DNA of 64,000 nt from Diplolepis rosae. Lineage: Eukaryota > Arthropoda > Insecta > Hymenoptera > Diplolepididae. The stretch covers positions 2,645,001 through 2,709,000 of the forward strand of contig JAPYXD010000698.1 in NCBI GenBank assembly GCA_030998225.1, read 5' to 3'. This document shows, piece by piece, positions 35,122 through 47,119 of the stretch (within the stretch, counting starts at the first letter, position 1; every line of letters begins with the position of its first letter). Under the pieces are notes generated by a model that was given only the letters and a program-made list of their open reading frames with translations, had not been told where the DNA came from and did not search any database. A program made the position numbers and the translations under genes.

Positions 35122-35979
35122 TTAAGTATGATACTCTAATTATATTTTGGAAATAAAACAAAACTTTTCTCGACTTAGAGAAAACTGAAAAAATTCATTT
35201 AAATAAGGTTTAAATTGAGATAGAGCATTGTCTAAGCAATAAAGCTGTTAAATGAACTATTTTTGTTTTGAAGTAAACTACAATAGAGTTTTTAAATCAA
35301 CCAGGTTTCACTTAATTTAAAGCGTTCTAAATAGATGACAAAGGCACAAGCAGTAGTCGAATTTTCATTAAAGTTTTATGAACTTTTATTTGACGCTTTG
35401 CGGTGAAGCTGAGTGAAATTAACGTATATTCACTTATCTCGCATAACGTTTTCATGCTTTACAAAAAGTGACATGTCTTCCATAATTTGTAATTATCCAT
35501 GTAAATGCTTTTGTATCAATAATCACTCATGAGAGAAAGGGTAAAGAATTCCGTAAAATTTTGATGAAAATTGCAGATACAAATTTATCAGAAGAAACTA
35601 CACAATTTCATGTTTACACATAGTCTGGAATAAATTCTTGAACTTTCTATCACGATTTTAAAACACTTCAGAATAGTTTCACTTGAGTACTTTTTCCTCT
35701 AATTATTCAAATTATCTAAAATTATAAAAAACAAATTTCGAAAAAGTGAAATTATTTGTGATGATAGCGGTTTTTAGTAAAAAATTGAAGATATTGAAAA
35801 AATAATTGACTTACCACAAAAAATAGGTTTGATTTAAAAAAATAACGAATTTGAATAGAAAAAATTCTTTGTTTATTGTTCTTTCAATTTGAAAAAATGA
35901 TTTCCTGCGTATACGTATATTACCAGACAATCACGACGAAACGAAGTTCTTCATGTGCTAAATACATCGTCCATTAATT

Positions 35980-36203
35980 CAATGGATCAACCAGACCACG
36001 TGACTTCGGTAATTGCAATTACAGTATATAAGGTTATTAAAAAAGGAATAATTAGAAAAGATTTTTGGTACCGGACAGACCTTGGATTTTTTTTTCACTT
36101 CTGTCTGATACCAAAAATCCATTTTAATTATTATTTTTTTAATAGACTAACATACTTTAATTGTAATTAGCGACATCCCGTGGTCTAGCTGATGCATGGT
36201 CTT
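35980..36203. mobile_element. Diverged family A MITE
   Basis: Left end ATGGATCAACCAGACCACGT, right end (inward) GACCATGCATCAGCTAGACC, next to TTAA. The interior has its own inverted repeat around GGTACCGGACAGACC. Confidence 0.6.
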
Positions 36204-36904
36204 AAAAAAAGCATTAATAAATTCTTAGGACAAAGTTTTTATTACAGAGCACGGCGTGAGCTTGGAATGTGACTAGAGATGGTGGGCGGATCGATATTGA
36301 AATGGTGACCGAATTCTGTATCCACGACCTACCCTAACATTCAGCCCTACCTCCAAACCTTCCACCCCCTTTTCCTGTCCTCCAACCGTATTTTCGCTTA
36401 CCACTACATTCCCTCTCTTACATCCTCGACGATCGATTAAAAACTTCACCAGGCGTAAAACTGAAGCTGCTCTAAAAAACTCTTCCCGACCTTACCAACC
36501 ATTCTCCCAGAAGCAAAAGTGACAGAATTCTCATCGGAAACATTCTTTTGTGACAAATTACAAGTGGATTTGATATTTTAAAATATCTGTTAGGCATTTC
36601 TACTTACATAAAGAGATAATTTGACTTCCTCGAACACCGAGGAAATCGCATTTATTCTGAACGTACAAAAAGGGATCTTATTTTCCGTTTTTTGCAATAT
36701 AGATGCATTTTTGTCAAAAATTTACCGGTGAAAACTAATTTTGACAAATTTTCCATTTTAAAAATCTCAATATTTAATATAATTCCTTTTGCATAATAAA
36801 ACATATTTTCCCTGATACAATTTTTGAGAAAATGTTTTTTTTATTGCAGAAATTTGAAAATGGTCAAAAAAAATTTATTTGAGTCAAATAAATTTGTACA
36901 TTGC

Positions 36905-37307
36905 TACACAGTTAAAGAAAAGTTTCTTTGATTCAAAGAAATTTATTAATTATTTTTTTCCCTTTGAATTAAAGAAATGAATGTATACACAGTCGCATAT
37001 TACATACGAGTACGTAAAGTAACTCACAGTAATATTTTCTTTAATTGGAAGAAAAAATTTTCTTCGTTCAAGGTAATAAAATTAAATGAATTATTTCTAA
37101 ATTTTTTGCCAGTACTGTATTTGAATCAAAATAAAATATATATATAATGTTAAAAGAATAATTTCTTTTATTTAAAAAACGCTAAAAACGAGATTTATTA
37201 AAGTCAAATAAATTTATATTTGTTTTAGAGGTTTTCTTACTCCGAATTGAAGAAATGAAATTCAAAAAACGATTTATTAAATTTAAATCAAACTTTTCTT
37301 CTGGGTG
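36905..37307. mobile_element. Family H MITE
   Basis: Ends CACAGTTAAAGAAAAGTTTC and CACACCCAGAAGAAAAGTTT with family H interior motifs. Shares CTTTGATTCAAAGAAA with the other H copies. Confidence 0.7.
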
Positions 37308-38469
37308 TGCATTTCTAGTGAAAACAATTCCTCCAGTGTTCGTCGAAGTCAAGTAAACTGTTGATCTCAATGAATTGAAAATTACTAATTTACATTTACA
37401 AAATTCATTTTAAACAATATAGAATATTCTCAAATTTGTTTATTTTACTAAGCTTTCAGCCTTCTGTCGTAATACCCTTTAGTAGTTATGGAACTAGATT
37501 TTTATAATTATAACACTGTTAAGTGCGGCGTTATAGCATGTAAACGTCACTGCAATTAAGTTATTTTCGCCGTTAAAGGCAGGTGCAAACACTGTCTTAT
37601 GCACGATGAAAATGCATTGACCTAAGTCGTGTCTATTAACCGTGCTCCTTGATTTTAGAGAACAGTGTTTTACATCTGGCTTACAAGAATCTGAATTCAA
37701 ATACATAAAATGATTTGAAACGCACAAGCATCGCCTCTTGCAGTATTTCCCACGTCACTAGAATTACATACCTCAACATTCAAGCATCAAACATCTAACG
37801 TAAAAGACTTTTGCGAGAACTAAGTACCTCTATTAAAATCTTGCTTGCAACTACGACCAGAAAAGTTGTTCTATGTCAGAAAAGCCAATACAAACTATTG
37901 TTGAAACTGTAACACGCTAATGCAACTCCTACGTAACAGACAATAAAGTTCACTTCATCATTTTCAGACCATATATACTTTTATAAATCTACAGTACTAT
38001 GTAATCTTTTTAAAAGGCAGTCTCTTCAAACATTTATCTGTCAGATTTTCCAACATATTTAAAAGTTTGCAGAACTTGAAAATTTGTAAAGTATGCAATA
38101 ATCAAGTAAAGTGGAAGATATAGATGTATAACTAAAGACAATTGAGAAAAAGTTTCGAAAGCGTTTAAACAAAGTCTAAGAATTTATAAAATTTACAAGT
38201 ATATACGTCACTTATATTGACACCTCGTTCTGATTCCGTCGTGTTGAAGTTCTGTAATGACTTCCCGATGAAACGATAATATTCTGCGTCAAATGGACAT
38301 ATAGCGTGTACAATGCGCGTCGCTCGATAACACTATAAACATACTTTTCTTTATAAAAATGTTTCTAGGAATTCGTACTGCATAGAGTAAAAACAGATGA
38401 CCCAATATTTATGAGCGTCTTAATACATATAATTGTTTTTTACTTTTGAAAATTTGAATAACATAGACC

Positions 38470-38831
38470 CAGGGCCGGCTCTACCATATATAAGTAACCG
38501 CCTAAAAGGGCAAAATTTATGGGGCGGCAAAGTCGGGATGAAATTTTCATTTTTATAATGAGAAATCGATGGAAAAATATAAAATATCCATCTCTTTTTT
38601 TAATTGCTTATATTTTCCCAAATGTGCAATGACTTAATTTTATGTTACAATTCTATGAGAGAGATTGAAAAATTGTTTTGATTTCACTGGTAAATCTTGA
38701 TTTCTATTGATTTCATCGCGAAAATATAACTCCAGATTGCTCAATATAGAGATAAATTAATCTATCTTCAGATTGAAGGAGCGCAAATATTTACTCTGCC
38801 TAGGGCGCCAAATTTTCTTAAACCGGCTCTG
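38470..38831. mobile_element. hAT-type MITE
   Basis: 362 bp with ends CAGGGCCGGCTCTACC and CAGAGCCGGTTTAAG and 8-bp flanks CATAGACC (38462-38469) and CATAAACC (38832-38839). The CAGNGCCGG terminus and 8-bp duplication are diagnostic of hAT. The interior contains the GGGGCGGCA and CTAGGGCGCC segments common in such elements. Confidence 0.9.
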
Positions 38832-39677
38832 CATAAACCTATGTTTAAAGACATATTTTATAACAAATAATAATATGTTTGAGTATTACTTATTATTTAA
38901 AAAAGCAGCCATCAATCAATTAATTAAAAAATTATTTACTCACACAGTGACAATACCTCAAAATTTGTCAGCGATAGTTTGATGCGAAAAGTACGATGTT
39001 ATCATGTCAAAAAAGTTGGAAAGACGAAGTCAATAACTGAATTGAAATATACTCACTGTTTATCTAGAGGCTTTCTACCAGAGAGAAATTGATATAGACG
39101 TGATTACTTCAGAGATTAAAAGAGCAAATTCAATCGGTAGAATATTTTTTCAATACACACCCAAAAAAATAGTTCAATAAAGTTTATAGAATTGTTCGAA
39201 AGTGGGGGATACAGACACTTACGGAACTAAGTTCTCGAAAATTTAAAGAGCTTTTCAGGATAAAATGCAGAACTTTCAATGATTTTTCCTGAAAGTTACG
39301 CATTTTATTCTGAAAAGTTCTGTAAATTTTGCAAAACTCTATTCCGTAAATGCCTGTATTCCCCAACTTTAAAAACAGTTCTATATAAACTTAACTAAAC
39401 TATGTTTCTGGATTGAAATGAGGATCTGAACTAGATTATTTGATGTCACAAAAAGCTCAAAATTACAAAAATAATGTTTTCATACGCGCTTTTTAGTAAA
39501 CAGTGGGATTTTTTTTATTTATTTAATACACTTGATTTTTTTTATATTTGGCTTTATGTAAAAAGTTATTTTCTGAACTTTCATCAAATTCACTATTTAA
39601 TTAAACGTAGAACCTTCATATTAAAACATAAACCCAGAAAGAAGTTTTATTTAAATTTAAAAAATTGTTTTTTAAAG

Positions 39678-39786
39678 AATTTGAAAATCTTTCTGTGGAA
39701 AAAATGACGCTTTCGACTGCGCTGGGATTCGAGCCCAGGTCTTTCGATTGCCGCAGTGACAAAAATTTCAAACTCAACTAATTAAT
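39678..39786 (-). mobile_element. tRNA-like SINE inserted in family H
   Basis: A 13-bp direct repeat AATTGTTTTTTAA flanks about 110 bp inside an H copy that starts near 39623. The uninterrupted H copy at 44715-44745 shows the target. On the minus strand the insert contains CTGGGCTCGAATCCCAG, a perfect T-arm with a Pol III B-box-like GGCTCGAATCC, followed by an acceptor-like segment. No full cloverleaf or clear A box is visible. Confidence 0.65.
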
Positions 39787-39884
39787 TGTTTTTTAACTTC
39801 ATTTCTTTAATTCGAAGTGAAAATAACTTTAGGACAAATATAAATTTATTTGATTTAAAGAAATCACCTTTTCAGCCTTTTCTA

Positions 39885-41340
39885 AATGAAAAAATCTGCC
39901 CGCTTTGCGGGCACATTCTCATCGCGCGCTTTGCGCGCAGCTCGCTTCGCTCGCAAGTTTGAGCGCGCCTAGGGCGCGCGATTCGATCGTCGCGCTTCGC
40001 GCTCCGTTCTTTCTGGACCTCGCGCTTCGCGCTCGGTCTTGTGCTCTTCGCATACATTTAAGTTTATTTCTTATATTTTGATACTGAAGCTCAAACCAAT
40101 TTTATAATAATATTACAGATGATGTGAATTACACATTTTCTCAAAGTCACTGAATTTCTTTTTGAATTTAAGTGAAACAGGAAATTCAATTTACTTAAGG
40201 CTCTATCGGCCTTAAGGAACACATTCTCATCATGACACTCGCGCTTCGCGCTCGATTTTCTGTATACATTTCAGTATAACTTTTTAATAAATTACATGAT
40301 TAAAAGAATTTACTTTCTTCCACATATCTAAAAAGGAAAAACAATCGTAGACTTTATTTAAGGAAACGATTTTGCAGAACAACGCTTATTTCGTATCTCA
40401 CATATTTTGGTGAAAAAAATCGAATTTTTTCAATATTAAAAATCAAAACATAAAATATACATCCTGTCCCGAAATTTCTTTATCAGAATTTGTAGACCTC
40501 ATTTAGGCAAACAATTTTCCATCTAAATGTTTTTTTTGCATCTCACATATTTTGTCCAAAAAATGGAATTTTTTCATTTTTATCGTATTTTTTGGAATTG
40601 AAACGAAAAATATATCTTTTATCAGAAACTGTGTCAGACAAAATTTGTAGATCTTTTTGAAACGAACAACTTTGTATTCTTACGTTTTTTTGGTATTTCC
40701 AATATTATTGTTAAAAAATTGAATTTTGGATTTCCAATAGTTTTTTTTTTAATTAAAAAGAAAAATATGCATCTTATGAAGAAATGTTATAATTCAAATT
40801 TGTAGGTCTTTATGTATTCAATAATATTGTATCATAACGTTTTTTCGTATCTCGTATAATTTAACTGGAAAATGGAATTTTGATATTGACTTTTTTCGAA
40901 TTTGAATATGCTGTAACATTTCTAATTTTGATTTAATCAAAAAATGTTATTAGGATAATTTGTAGAGATCTCTGAGCACTATCAAAAACCAGGATTGGAA
41001 TTTTTGATTTTTTCAAAAAATGATTTTCAAAAACACAAAAGTAGTGCTCCATGCCTCAATTTTGATTGGATGTGGCTGGTTAACGAACTTGTCCTTACTT
41101 TTTCGGCTCCGATAAAGTGTACCAAAGCTCAATTCAATCTGATAATTCTATCGAGAGTTATGCCGCACACGACCTACTACAGACAGACAGACAGACAGAT
41201 AGACAGACACTTTCGTAAAAACCATTTTTTCTGACTCAGGGGGTCTCAAAACGTAAAGATTTGATGAAAATTTCGAAAGTTATTTTTCACATAAAACCAA
41301 TACCTTCTCATCCATGATGAGAATGTAAAAGTATTATCTT
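39885..41340 (+). repeat. Family L repeat, plus copy with GCGCGAAGCGC palindromes
   Basis: Starts with a 160-bp GC-rich island of short palindromes (GCCCGCTTTGCGGGC, CGCGCTTCGCGCTC several times), then AT-rich sequence, a (GACA)n stretch at 41181-41210 and the end CTTCTCATCCATGATGAGAA. Fragments of the same end occur at 3340-3370. No coding frame of note. Confidence 0.75.
41181..41210 (+). repeat. (GACA)n microsatellite
   Basis: Thirty bases of AGAC repeats with one GATA variant, inside the L repeat. Confidence 0.95.
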
Positions 41341-41556
41341 AACATTATTTATTTGATTGAAATACAATATCCGAGAAAACTCAAGGAATAATTTATTCAA
41401 TTTTATTAACTTGAACAAAGACAATTTTTTCTTTAAATTAAAGAAAATATATGACTATATGACTGCGCAGATGTTCATTTCTTAAATTCAAAGAAAAAAA
41501 AACAATCAAGAAATTTTTTTGGAATCAAAGAAACTTTTTGTTGGGTGTAATTGCTC

Positions 41557-41988
41557 GTGTGGAAAAATTCCATGGCAGTCTATTGTTTGATCTGGCCGAG
41601 GCCTGGCAATGTCCAGACTGGCTAGTATGGAAGTTCTGGTCTGGCTCAGATCAGGCGCTGATCAGCATTCCATGAAAAAAACGTTTGTATGTGGCGAACG
41701 AAAATTTTTTTGAGAGGTTAGGATTTTTAATCGAAATCCATAAACGTTTAATTAAAATGGTTTTTCAACCAAAACTTTATTAACTGACCACCAATTGGTG
41801 GCTAACGAGCCGCGAATTAGTGGCTGACTAGCCGCTTACTTGTGGCTGTCCAACCGCCGACTAGCGGCTGATCGTACAAAAACGTTACAGTTCTGGCCAG
41901 CCCCAGATCAGGCCTTATAGTCAGTGCCAGAACTGGAAAGCAGACAGTCTGGTCTGGCGCTGGCCAGCGCCATGAAATTTATACACAC
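41557..41988. mobile_element. GC-rich element with CTGGCC iterations and 8-bp flanks
   Basis: Ends GTGTGGAAAAATTCCATGGC and GTGTGTATAAATTTCATGGC, flanked by AATTGCTC (41549-41556) and AATTGTTC (41989-41996). Subterminal regions iterate CTGGCC, GATCAGGC and CCAGAC; the middle has AGTGGCTGACTAGCCGC units. An 8-bp duplication suggests a hAT- or P-type element. Confidence 0.75.
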
Positions 41989-42736
41989 AATTGTTCCCGA
42001 ATTATATAAAGAGTAGGCATTATTACGAGTTTGACACTCACCCCAAATTTATACTATATATTGTTTTATCAGAAGTTTGAAACGTATGAAAACGTGCAAT
42101 TATGCAATAAAAACGGTAGAAAAAAAATGATGACCAAACTTAACAAACATCAGAGAAAGTAGGATTACAGCGTTATTTCGACGTGTCTTTATAGAATTGG
42201 CTACAGAGACGCAGTAAACTGCAAAGGGGAGAAACAGATATGGGGGCGTTTGCTTGAAGACATGTGGGTAGAAAGATGAAAATGTATAGAAGGGCATTCT
42301 CATACATTAATACGTTATTTATAGTCAAAAGGTAGAAACACGTACGATATCGCTGGAAGGGAATGAGGGGACAGGTAATGGAGGCGGAGAAGTTAAAAAA
42401 AAAAGATGGTAAGTCACAGTGGTGAGTGGTGAAGTTACAGCAGAAACGGCGCTCGTTTAGCTTGTCGAACGAGTATGTAACACCATGCACTCGTAAGAAA
42501 TTAATCAAAGCCAAAGTGGCTTTCTTTCGAGGGAAAAATAAAAGCCACCGAGATACAAACTAAACTATTAGATATTTTTATAAATTGAATATACTAGGTT
42601 AACTACAATTAAAGCACTCGGTATGTGAATCAGAACCTTATGTAGCAAATATATGAATTTCAAGAGTTTCATACTAAGATAAGCATACTGCTGTATGACA
42701 ATTTAAAAACTGCATAAAAAATTTATAAAAAGCAGA

Positions 42737-42815
42737 AATTTTCTGTGAAAAAAGGAACGCTTCCACTCCGCTGGGTATCGAGCCCAGGACCTTTCGATTG
42801 CCGGTCGAAAATTTC
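42737..42815 (-). mobile_element. Second copy of the tRNA-like SINE core
   Basis: The minus strand reads GGCAATCGAAAGGTCCTGGG, CTCGATACCCAG and GGAAGCGTTCC, matching the core of 39708-39761. The T-arm loop has one substitution relative to that copy. Confidence 0.6.
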
Positions 42816-43014
42816 TTCAATTTATATTGAAAAATTCCATCTTGTTTTAAATAACGTTAAATTAATTCTAGATCATAGGTTGATAAGGTCGATATAGTAG
42901 AGTTCCGTTGTCACTGATAGTGATACACTCTTCTAATGATCGACATAATCGACTGAAATGATTTGGAAAAATTATATAACGCAATTTATTTTTTAAAAAA
43001 ACCTTTGCACTTTA

Positions 43015-43622
43015 CACTACCGGTCAAAATTGTGGGACCATCTGTTTTTCGATGATTGCTTAAATTGTCTTAATTTTAATTCTGCAAGTGATAAAATTTG
43101 TTTTCTTGATGAATTGAATGCCATCAAAATTATCTATAAAATGAGTCCAGAATGAAGTCGTTTCGTTAAATTTTGAAGAAGGTATTGCAAAAAGAGTTCA
43201 AATTTCAGTGTTTTCTTAAATTTTAAATAACTTTCGAAATAATCAACATTTTTTAATGCTCTTGGACTCATTTTAAAACTAAATTTCTACAGAATCGCAG
43301 TAAATTATCATTATAAATGTATAATTTTTTTCTTGCATAATGCACGAGGTTAAAGTTCGAATAAAAAAGTTGGAAAAATTCTAATATTCCAATATCTTCT
43401 TCAAAATTTAACAAAACAACTTCATTCTGGACTCATTTTACAGATAATTTTGATGGCATTCAATTCATTAAGAGAACAAATTTTATCACTCACATAATTA
43501 AATAATATAAAACTAATATAAAATAATATAAAAATTAAATAATTAAAACTCACATAATTAAAATTAATGTAATTTAAACAATCATCGAAAAACAGGTGGT
43601 CCCACAGTTTTGGCCGGTAGTG
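43015..43622. mobile_element. Tc1-type hairpin element
   Basis: 608 bp between TA 43013-43014 and 43623-43624. Ends CACTACCGGTCAAAATTGTG and CACTACCGGCCAAAACTGTG, followed by long complementary arms (for example TGAATTGAATGCCATCAAAA on both sides). No transposase remains. Confidence 0.92.
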
Positions 43623-43689
43623 TATATCAATAGTGCACGCGCGAATCTCATCGCTTAGTATGCGTGAACAAAACTTTGACTATAGTATA

Positions 43690-43880
43690 TTGTCCAACTA
43701 GGGAAAAAAAATTTATTTTGCGAGTGTGAAGTTTGGTGCCCGAGCAAAGCAAGAGTAACAACCACACAAGTAAAATTAATTTTTTTCCTGTGTCCGACAC
43801 GATTTTTTTTCTACTATGGGGTCAGAAAATTGATTTTTTTGGCCCCGCACGGGACAATAAGATCCTTTTCATAACCTGCT
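43690..43880. repeat. Repeat K, inverted copy
   Basis: Contains GCGAGTGTGAAGTTTGGTGC, GCAAAGCAAGAGTAACAACC and GGGGTCAGAAAATTGATTTT, the counterpart of 1899-2045 in reverse order. Confidence 0.75.
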
Positions 43881-44691
43881 AGTAGAAAAAAACTTTAAGT
43901 TGACTACTATTTAATCCTGAGTGATTACTATGATTTGAGTGCTTGACAAAGGATACTAAAATTATTATGGGCAAAGTAAAATCTCCGAATGTGAAGTTAT
44001 GTAGAACATAAACATCTTATTTACAAAAAAAAAATGATAGATTTATAGTTCCTGCAAAACTTTATTTCCCAACAGATACGTTTAAAGATTTAGTATAGGT
44101 GGAATAATAACCTCATATGACTCTTATCTTATGATTTTCAAGATTAAAAATTTTCTTGAAAATGAAAGCTATCACTTTATAAATAAAGAGTATTTTTTGA
44201 AGGAGGTTATACTTGAATGAAAGTGAAAGAATATTTTATAAAAATAAAACTCACTTTATTGACGTTTTTCTGCGTGATAGTACGGTTATATTGATGTCAT
44301 CACTCGCTGCTCGAATCCACGGTTAGTAGTAGCAAAATACGTGTATATTATATATTTCCCACTTGTGTCGATCCCGCGACAATGCTCAACGATCCGACTC
44401 TCATAGATCACACCTAAAGAACAATCTTTATACCTGTCGCGAAATAAACTAGAAGGTATATCCTCCGCGAATCGTAAACGTCACTATATACTTTGTCGAC
44501 GTTCTCGACCCTCGCACTACTTTTTCACTCTGGATTTTACTCGCAAGTTATGATGCGTCCTGTTTTACTACTTCCGGTAAATACTTCCCCAAGTGTACTA
44601 TGCATCCTTGACGAATGCAGTCATGTATTCAGAATTACTGCTTAGAGAAAACTTTAACAATACAAAAATGTCGAGTCACTGGCGTTATGCC

Positions 44692-45131
44692 CAAAAAAAA
44701 AGTTTTATTTGAATTTAAGAAACTATTTTTTTAACTTCAATTCGAAGTAAAAACACCTTAGAACAAATATAAATTTATTTGATTTTAAGAAATTTCGTTT
44801 TTAGCCATTTTTAAATGAAAGAAATTATTTTTTAAAGATTATTTATTTGCTTTAAAAACTATTCTTTCGATTCAAATAGAATGCTGGAAAAAGCTTGAAA
44901 AATAATTTATTTAATTTTTGAAGGAAGGCAACTTTATCTTCAAATTAAAGAAAATACTTCTGTGGATCACATTACGTATGAACTAGACATTTATTTCTTT
45001 AATTCAAAGAAAAAAACAATTAAGAAATTTCTTTAAAACAAGAAAGTTTTCTTTGGCCGTATAACAATGCACAAATTTGTTTGATGCGAAGAAATTTGTT
45101 TTGAATCAAAGAAACTTTTTTCTGGGTGTAG
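44692..45131. mobile_element. Family H MITE, near full length
   Basis: Left end GCCCAAAAAAAAAGTTTTAT; right end, inward, TACACCCAGAAAAAAGTTTC. The interior is built from TTTGATTCAAAGAAA-like palindromic iterations and AATTCGAAGT. Partial copies lie at 41345-41548 and 46545-46702. Confidence 0.8.
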
Positions 45132-45250
45132 AAAGTCCTACTGAACTTAGATTGAAATTTTTTTCGAAAAGTATATCAAACATTAAGTACACTGCATAAA
45201 AAATTTATAAAAAGCAATACTTAAAAAAAACTTTTGCACCTTACTATATA

Positions 45251-46537
45251 CCAGGGTTGTAAGTTGAAATTTGCCGGTTTTACTCATAGATGTCGCTAGA
45301 GATATGTATACATTTCTATGATTTGGCATCTATGTCATATTTTTCTATGGACAATAACCTTCAAAAATACACAATTACATTCTGCCAAAATAATAGCATC
45401 ATAGTTGTTTACCTCAGTGAATATGTCGAGTTTCGTTCCAAGTAAATCGCATTTGCGGCATTCGTTGCTTTTCTTATTTCATCAAAAGAAAAAAGCAGTT
45501 GAAGCTCATCGATTGCTGGTAGAAACTTATGGTGAACATGCTCCAGTGATTAGAACATATGAGACATGGTTTCGTCAATTTAAAAGTGGAGATTTCGATT
45601 TAACAGACAATGAACATCCTGGTGCAGCGATAAAGTTCGAAGACGAGGAATTGCAGGCGTTATTGGATGAAGACCCAACCCAATCGCAACAACAATTGGC
45701 ACAAACACTAAATGTGACCCGAGGAGCAATTTTCCAACGTTTAAAAGCCATGGGAAAAATCCAAAAGTATGGAAAATGGGTACCACACCAACTGAACGAT
45801 AGACAAATGGAAAATCGAAAAACCATTTGTGAAATGCTGCTTCAATGGTTCGAAAGGAAATCTTTTCTGCATCGAATTGTCACGGGGGACGAAAAATGGA
45901 TTTATTTCGAGAAGCCGAAGCGGAAAAAATCATGGCTTTCACCTGGTGAGGTTGGCCCATCGACTCCAAGGCCAAATCGCTTTGGCCGTAAGACAATGCT
46001 CTGTGTTTGGTGGGACCAGTGTGGTGTGGTGTACTTCGAGTTATTAAAACCTGGTGAGACGGTGAATACGGATCGCTACTGACAACAAATTATCAAGTTG
46101 AATCATGCGTTAATCGAAAAATGGCCGGAATGGGCCCGAAGACATGGCAAAGTTATCTTACAACATGACAACGCATCGTCTCACACCGCTAAAGTGGTGA
46201 AGAACACATTAAAAGCATTGAATTGGGAAATATTATCGCACCCGCCGTACTCTCCAGACCTCGCCCCGTCTGACTATCATCTTTTCGCATCGATGGGACA
46301 CTCACTCGCAGAGCAGCGCTTCGCCAATTTTGAAGAAGTCGAAAAATGGCTCGTCGAATGATTTGCCTTGAAAGAGAAAAAGTTTTTTTGGAATGGTATC
46401 CATGATTTGCCTGAAAGATGGGCAAAATGTGTAGAATCGAATGGTCAATACTTTGAATAAAAAATTTTTGAGATTCCCTTGAGAATTAAGTGTTTTCTTT
46501 ATTGAAAAAACCGGCAAACTTCAACTAACACCCCTGG
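45251..46537 (+). mobile_element. Full-length mariner (mauritiana-type), 1287 bp
   Basis: The element has inverted ends of about 30 bp, CCAGGGTTGTAAGTTG on the left and CCAGGGGTGTTAGTTG read inward from the right, both running into a shared TTGCCGGTTT. A TA dinucleotide flanks each side (45249-45250 and 46538-46539), the expected mariner target duplication. Length and termini match the mauritiana/Mos1 subfamily, whose members are about 1.29 kb. It lies beside family H MITE sequence (46545-46702 downstream). It carries a single transposase gene with two nonsense codons, so it is non-autonomous but young-looking. Confidence 0.95.
45423..46460 (+). pseudogene. Mariner transposase, mauritiana subfamily, two nonsense codons
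   Basis: The frame runs 345 codons plus stop with no frameshift, the same length as Mos1. The ATG at 45423 (MSSFVP) is the family's usual start; an ATG six codons upstream is less likely. Seen in order: N-terminal HTH region (residues 1-110), the linker motif WVPHQL (119-124), and the catalytic DD34D triad at D156 (TGDEKWI), D249 (ILQHDN) and D284 (SPDLAPSDYHLF). Spacing between the last two Asp is exactly 34. A TGA at 46080-46082 (codon 220) and a TGA at 46359-46361 (codon 313) interrupt it; both are explained by single transitions, from an Arg or Gln codon and a Trp codon respectively. The enzyme would cut and paste the element at TA sites. All catalytic residues are retained, so the loss is recent. 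The subfamily call rests on my memory of the family's protein and termini. Confidence 0.95.
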
Positions 46538-47119
46538 TATACTATGCGACTTCGCAGACATTTATTTCTTTAATTCAATGAAAAAAAAGACAATCAAGAA
46601 ATTTCTTTAAATCAAAGAAACTTTTTTTTGTCTGTATAGCAATGCACAAATTTGTTTAATTCAAAGAAATTTTTTTCATATCAAAGGCAATTTTTTCTGA
46701 GTGAATTCTTTTATTACCATCGGAAATGAATTGATAATGATATGCATTATAAAAAAATTACCTTATCCATCCGTGGGAATATTGAGAAGCACGATGAACG
46801 TTGTGGCAGATAACCATATTATGGTTAGCTTTAAACTAGCTTTCGTTTCAGGTCGCATGTATGAATAACGCGCGAACGTACTAAAATGGGCACGACTAAA
46901 ACTTTATAAGAGCTTTAAATATCTACTACGTAACGTGTATCAAAGCGATTAAACATTCAAGCGAATAATATAATGAATCTGAATTTCAGCTTGTTAAATA
47001 AACCGCACTCCATAGCAAAATAATGATTTTTTCATGGGATTACTTATTCCTTATTTAAGAATCTTCTTCGGGCAAATTCATCGCTATTTATGATTTTTTA
47101 AAATTAACATGTAGTTACA

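Noticed and set aside
39720..39761. A functional tRNA gene
   Set aside because: Only the T-arm and part of the acceptor side are present, and the segment is a flanked insertion, so it is better explained as SINE-derived.
41181..41210. (GACA)n as a possible CRISPR-like or regulatory repeat
   Set aside because: A simple microsatellite inside a dispersed repeat; no spacers and a eukaryotic context.
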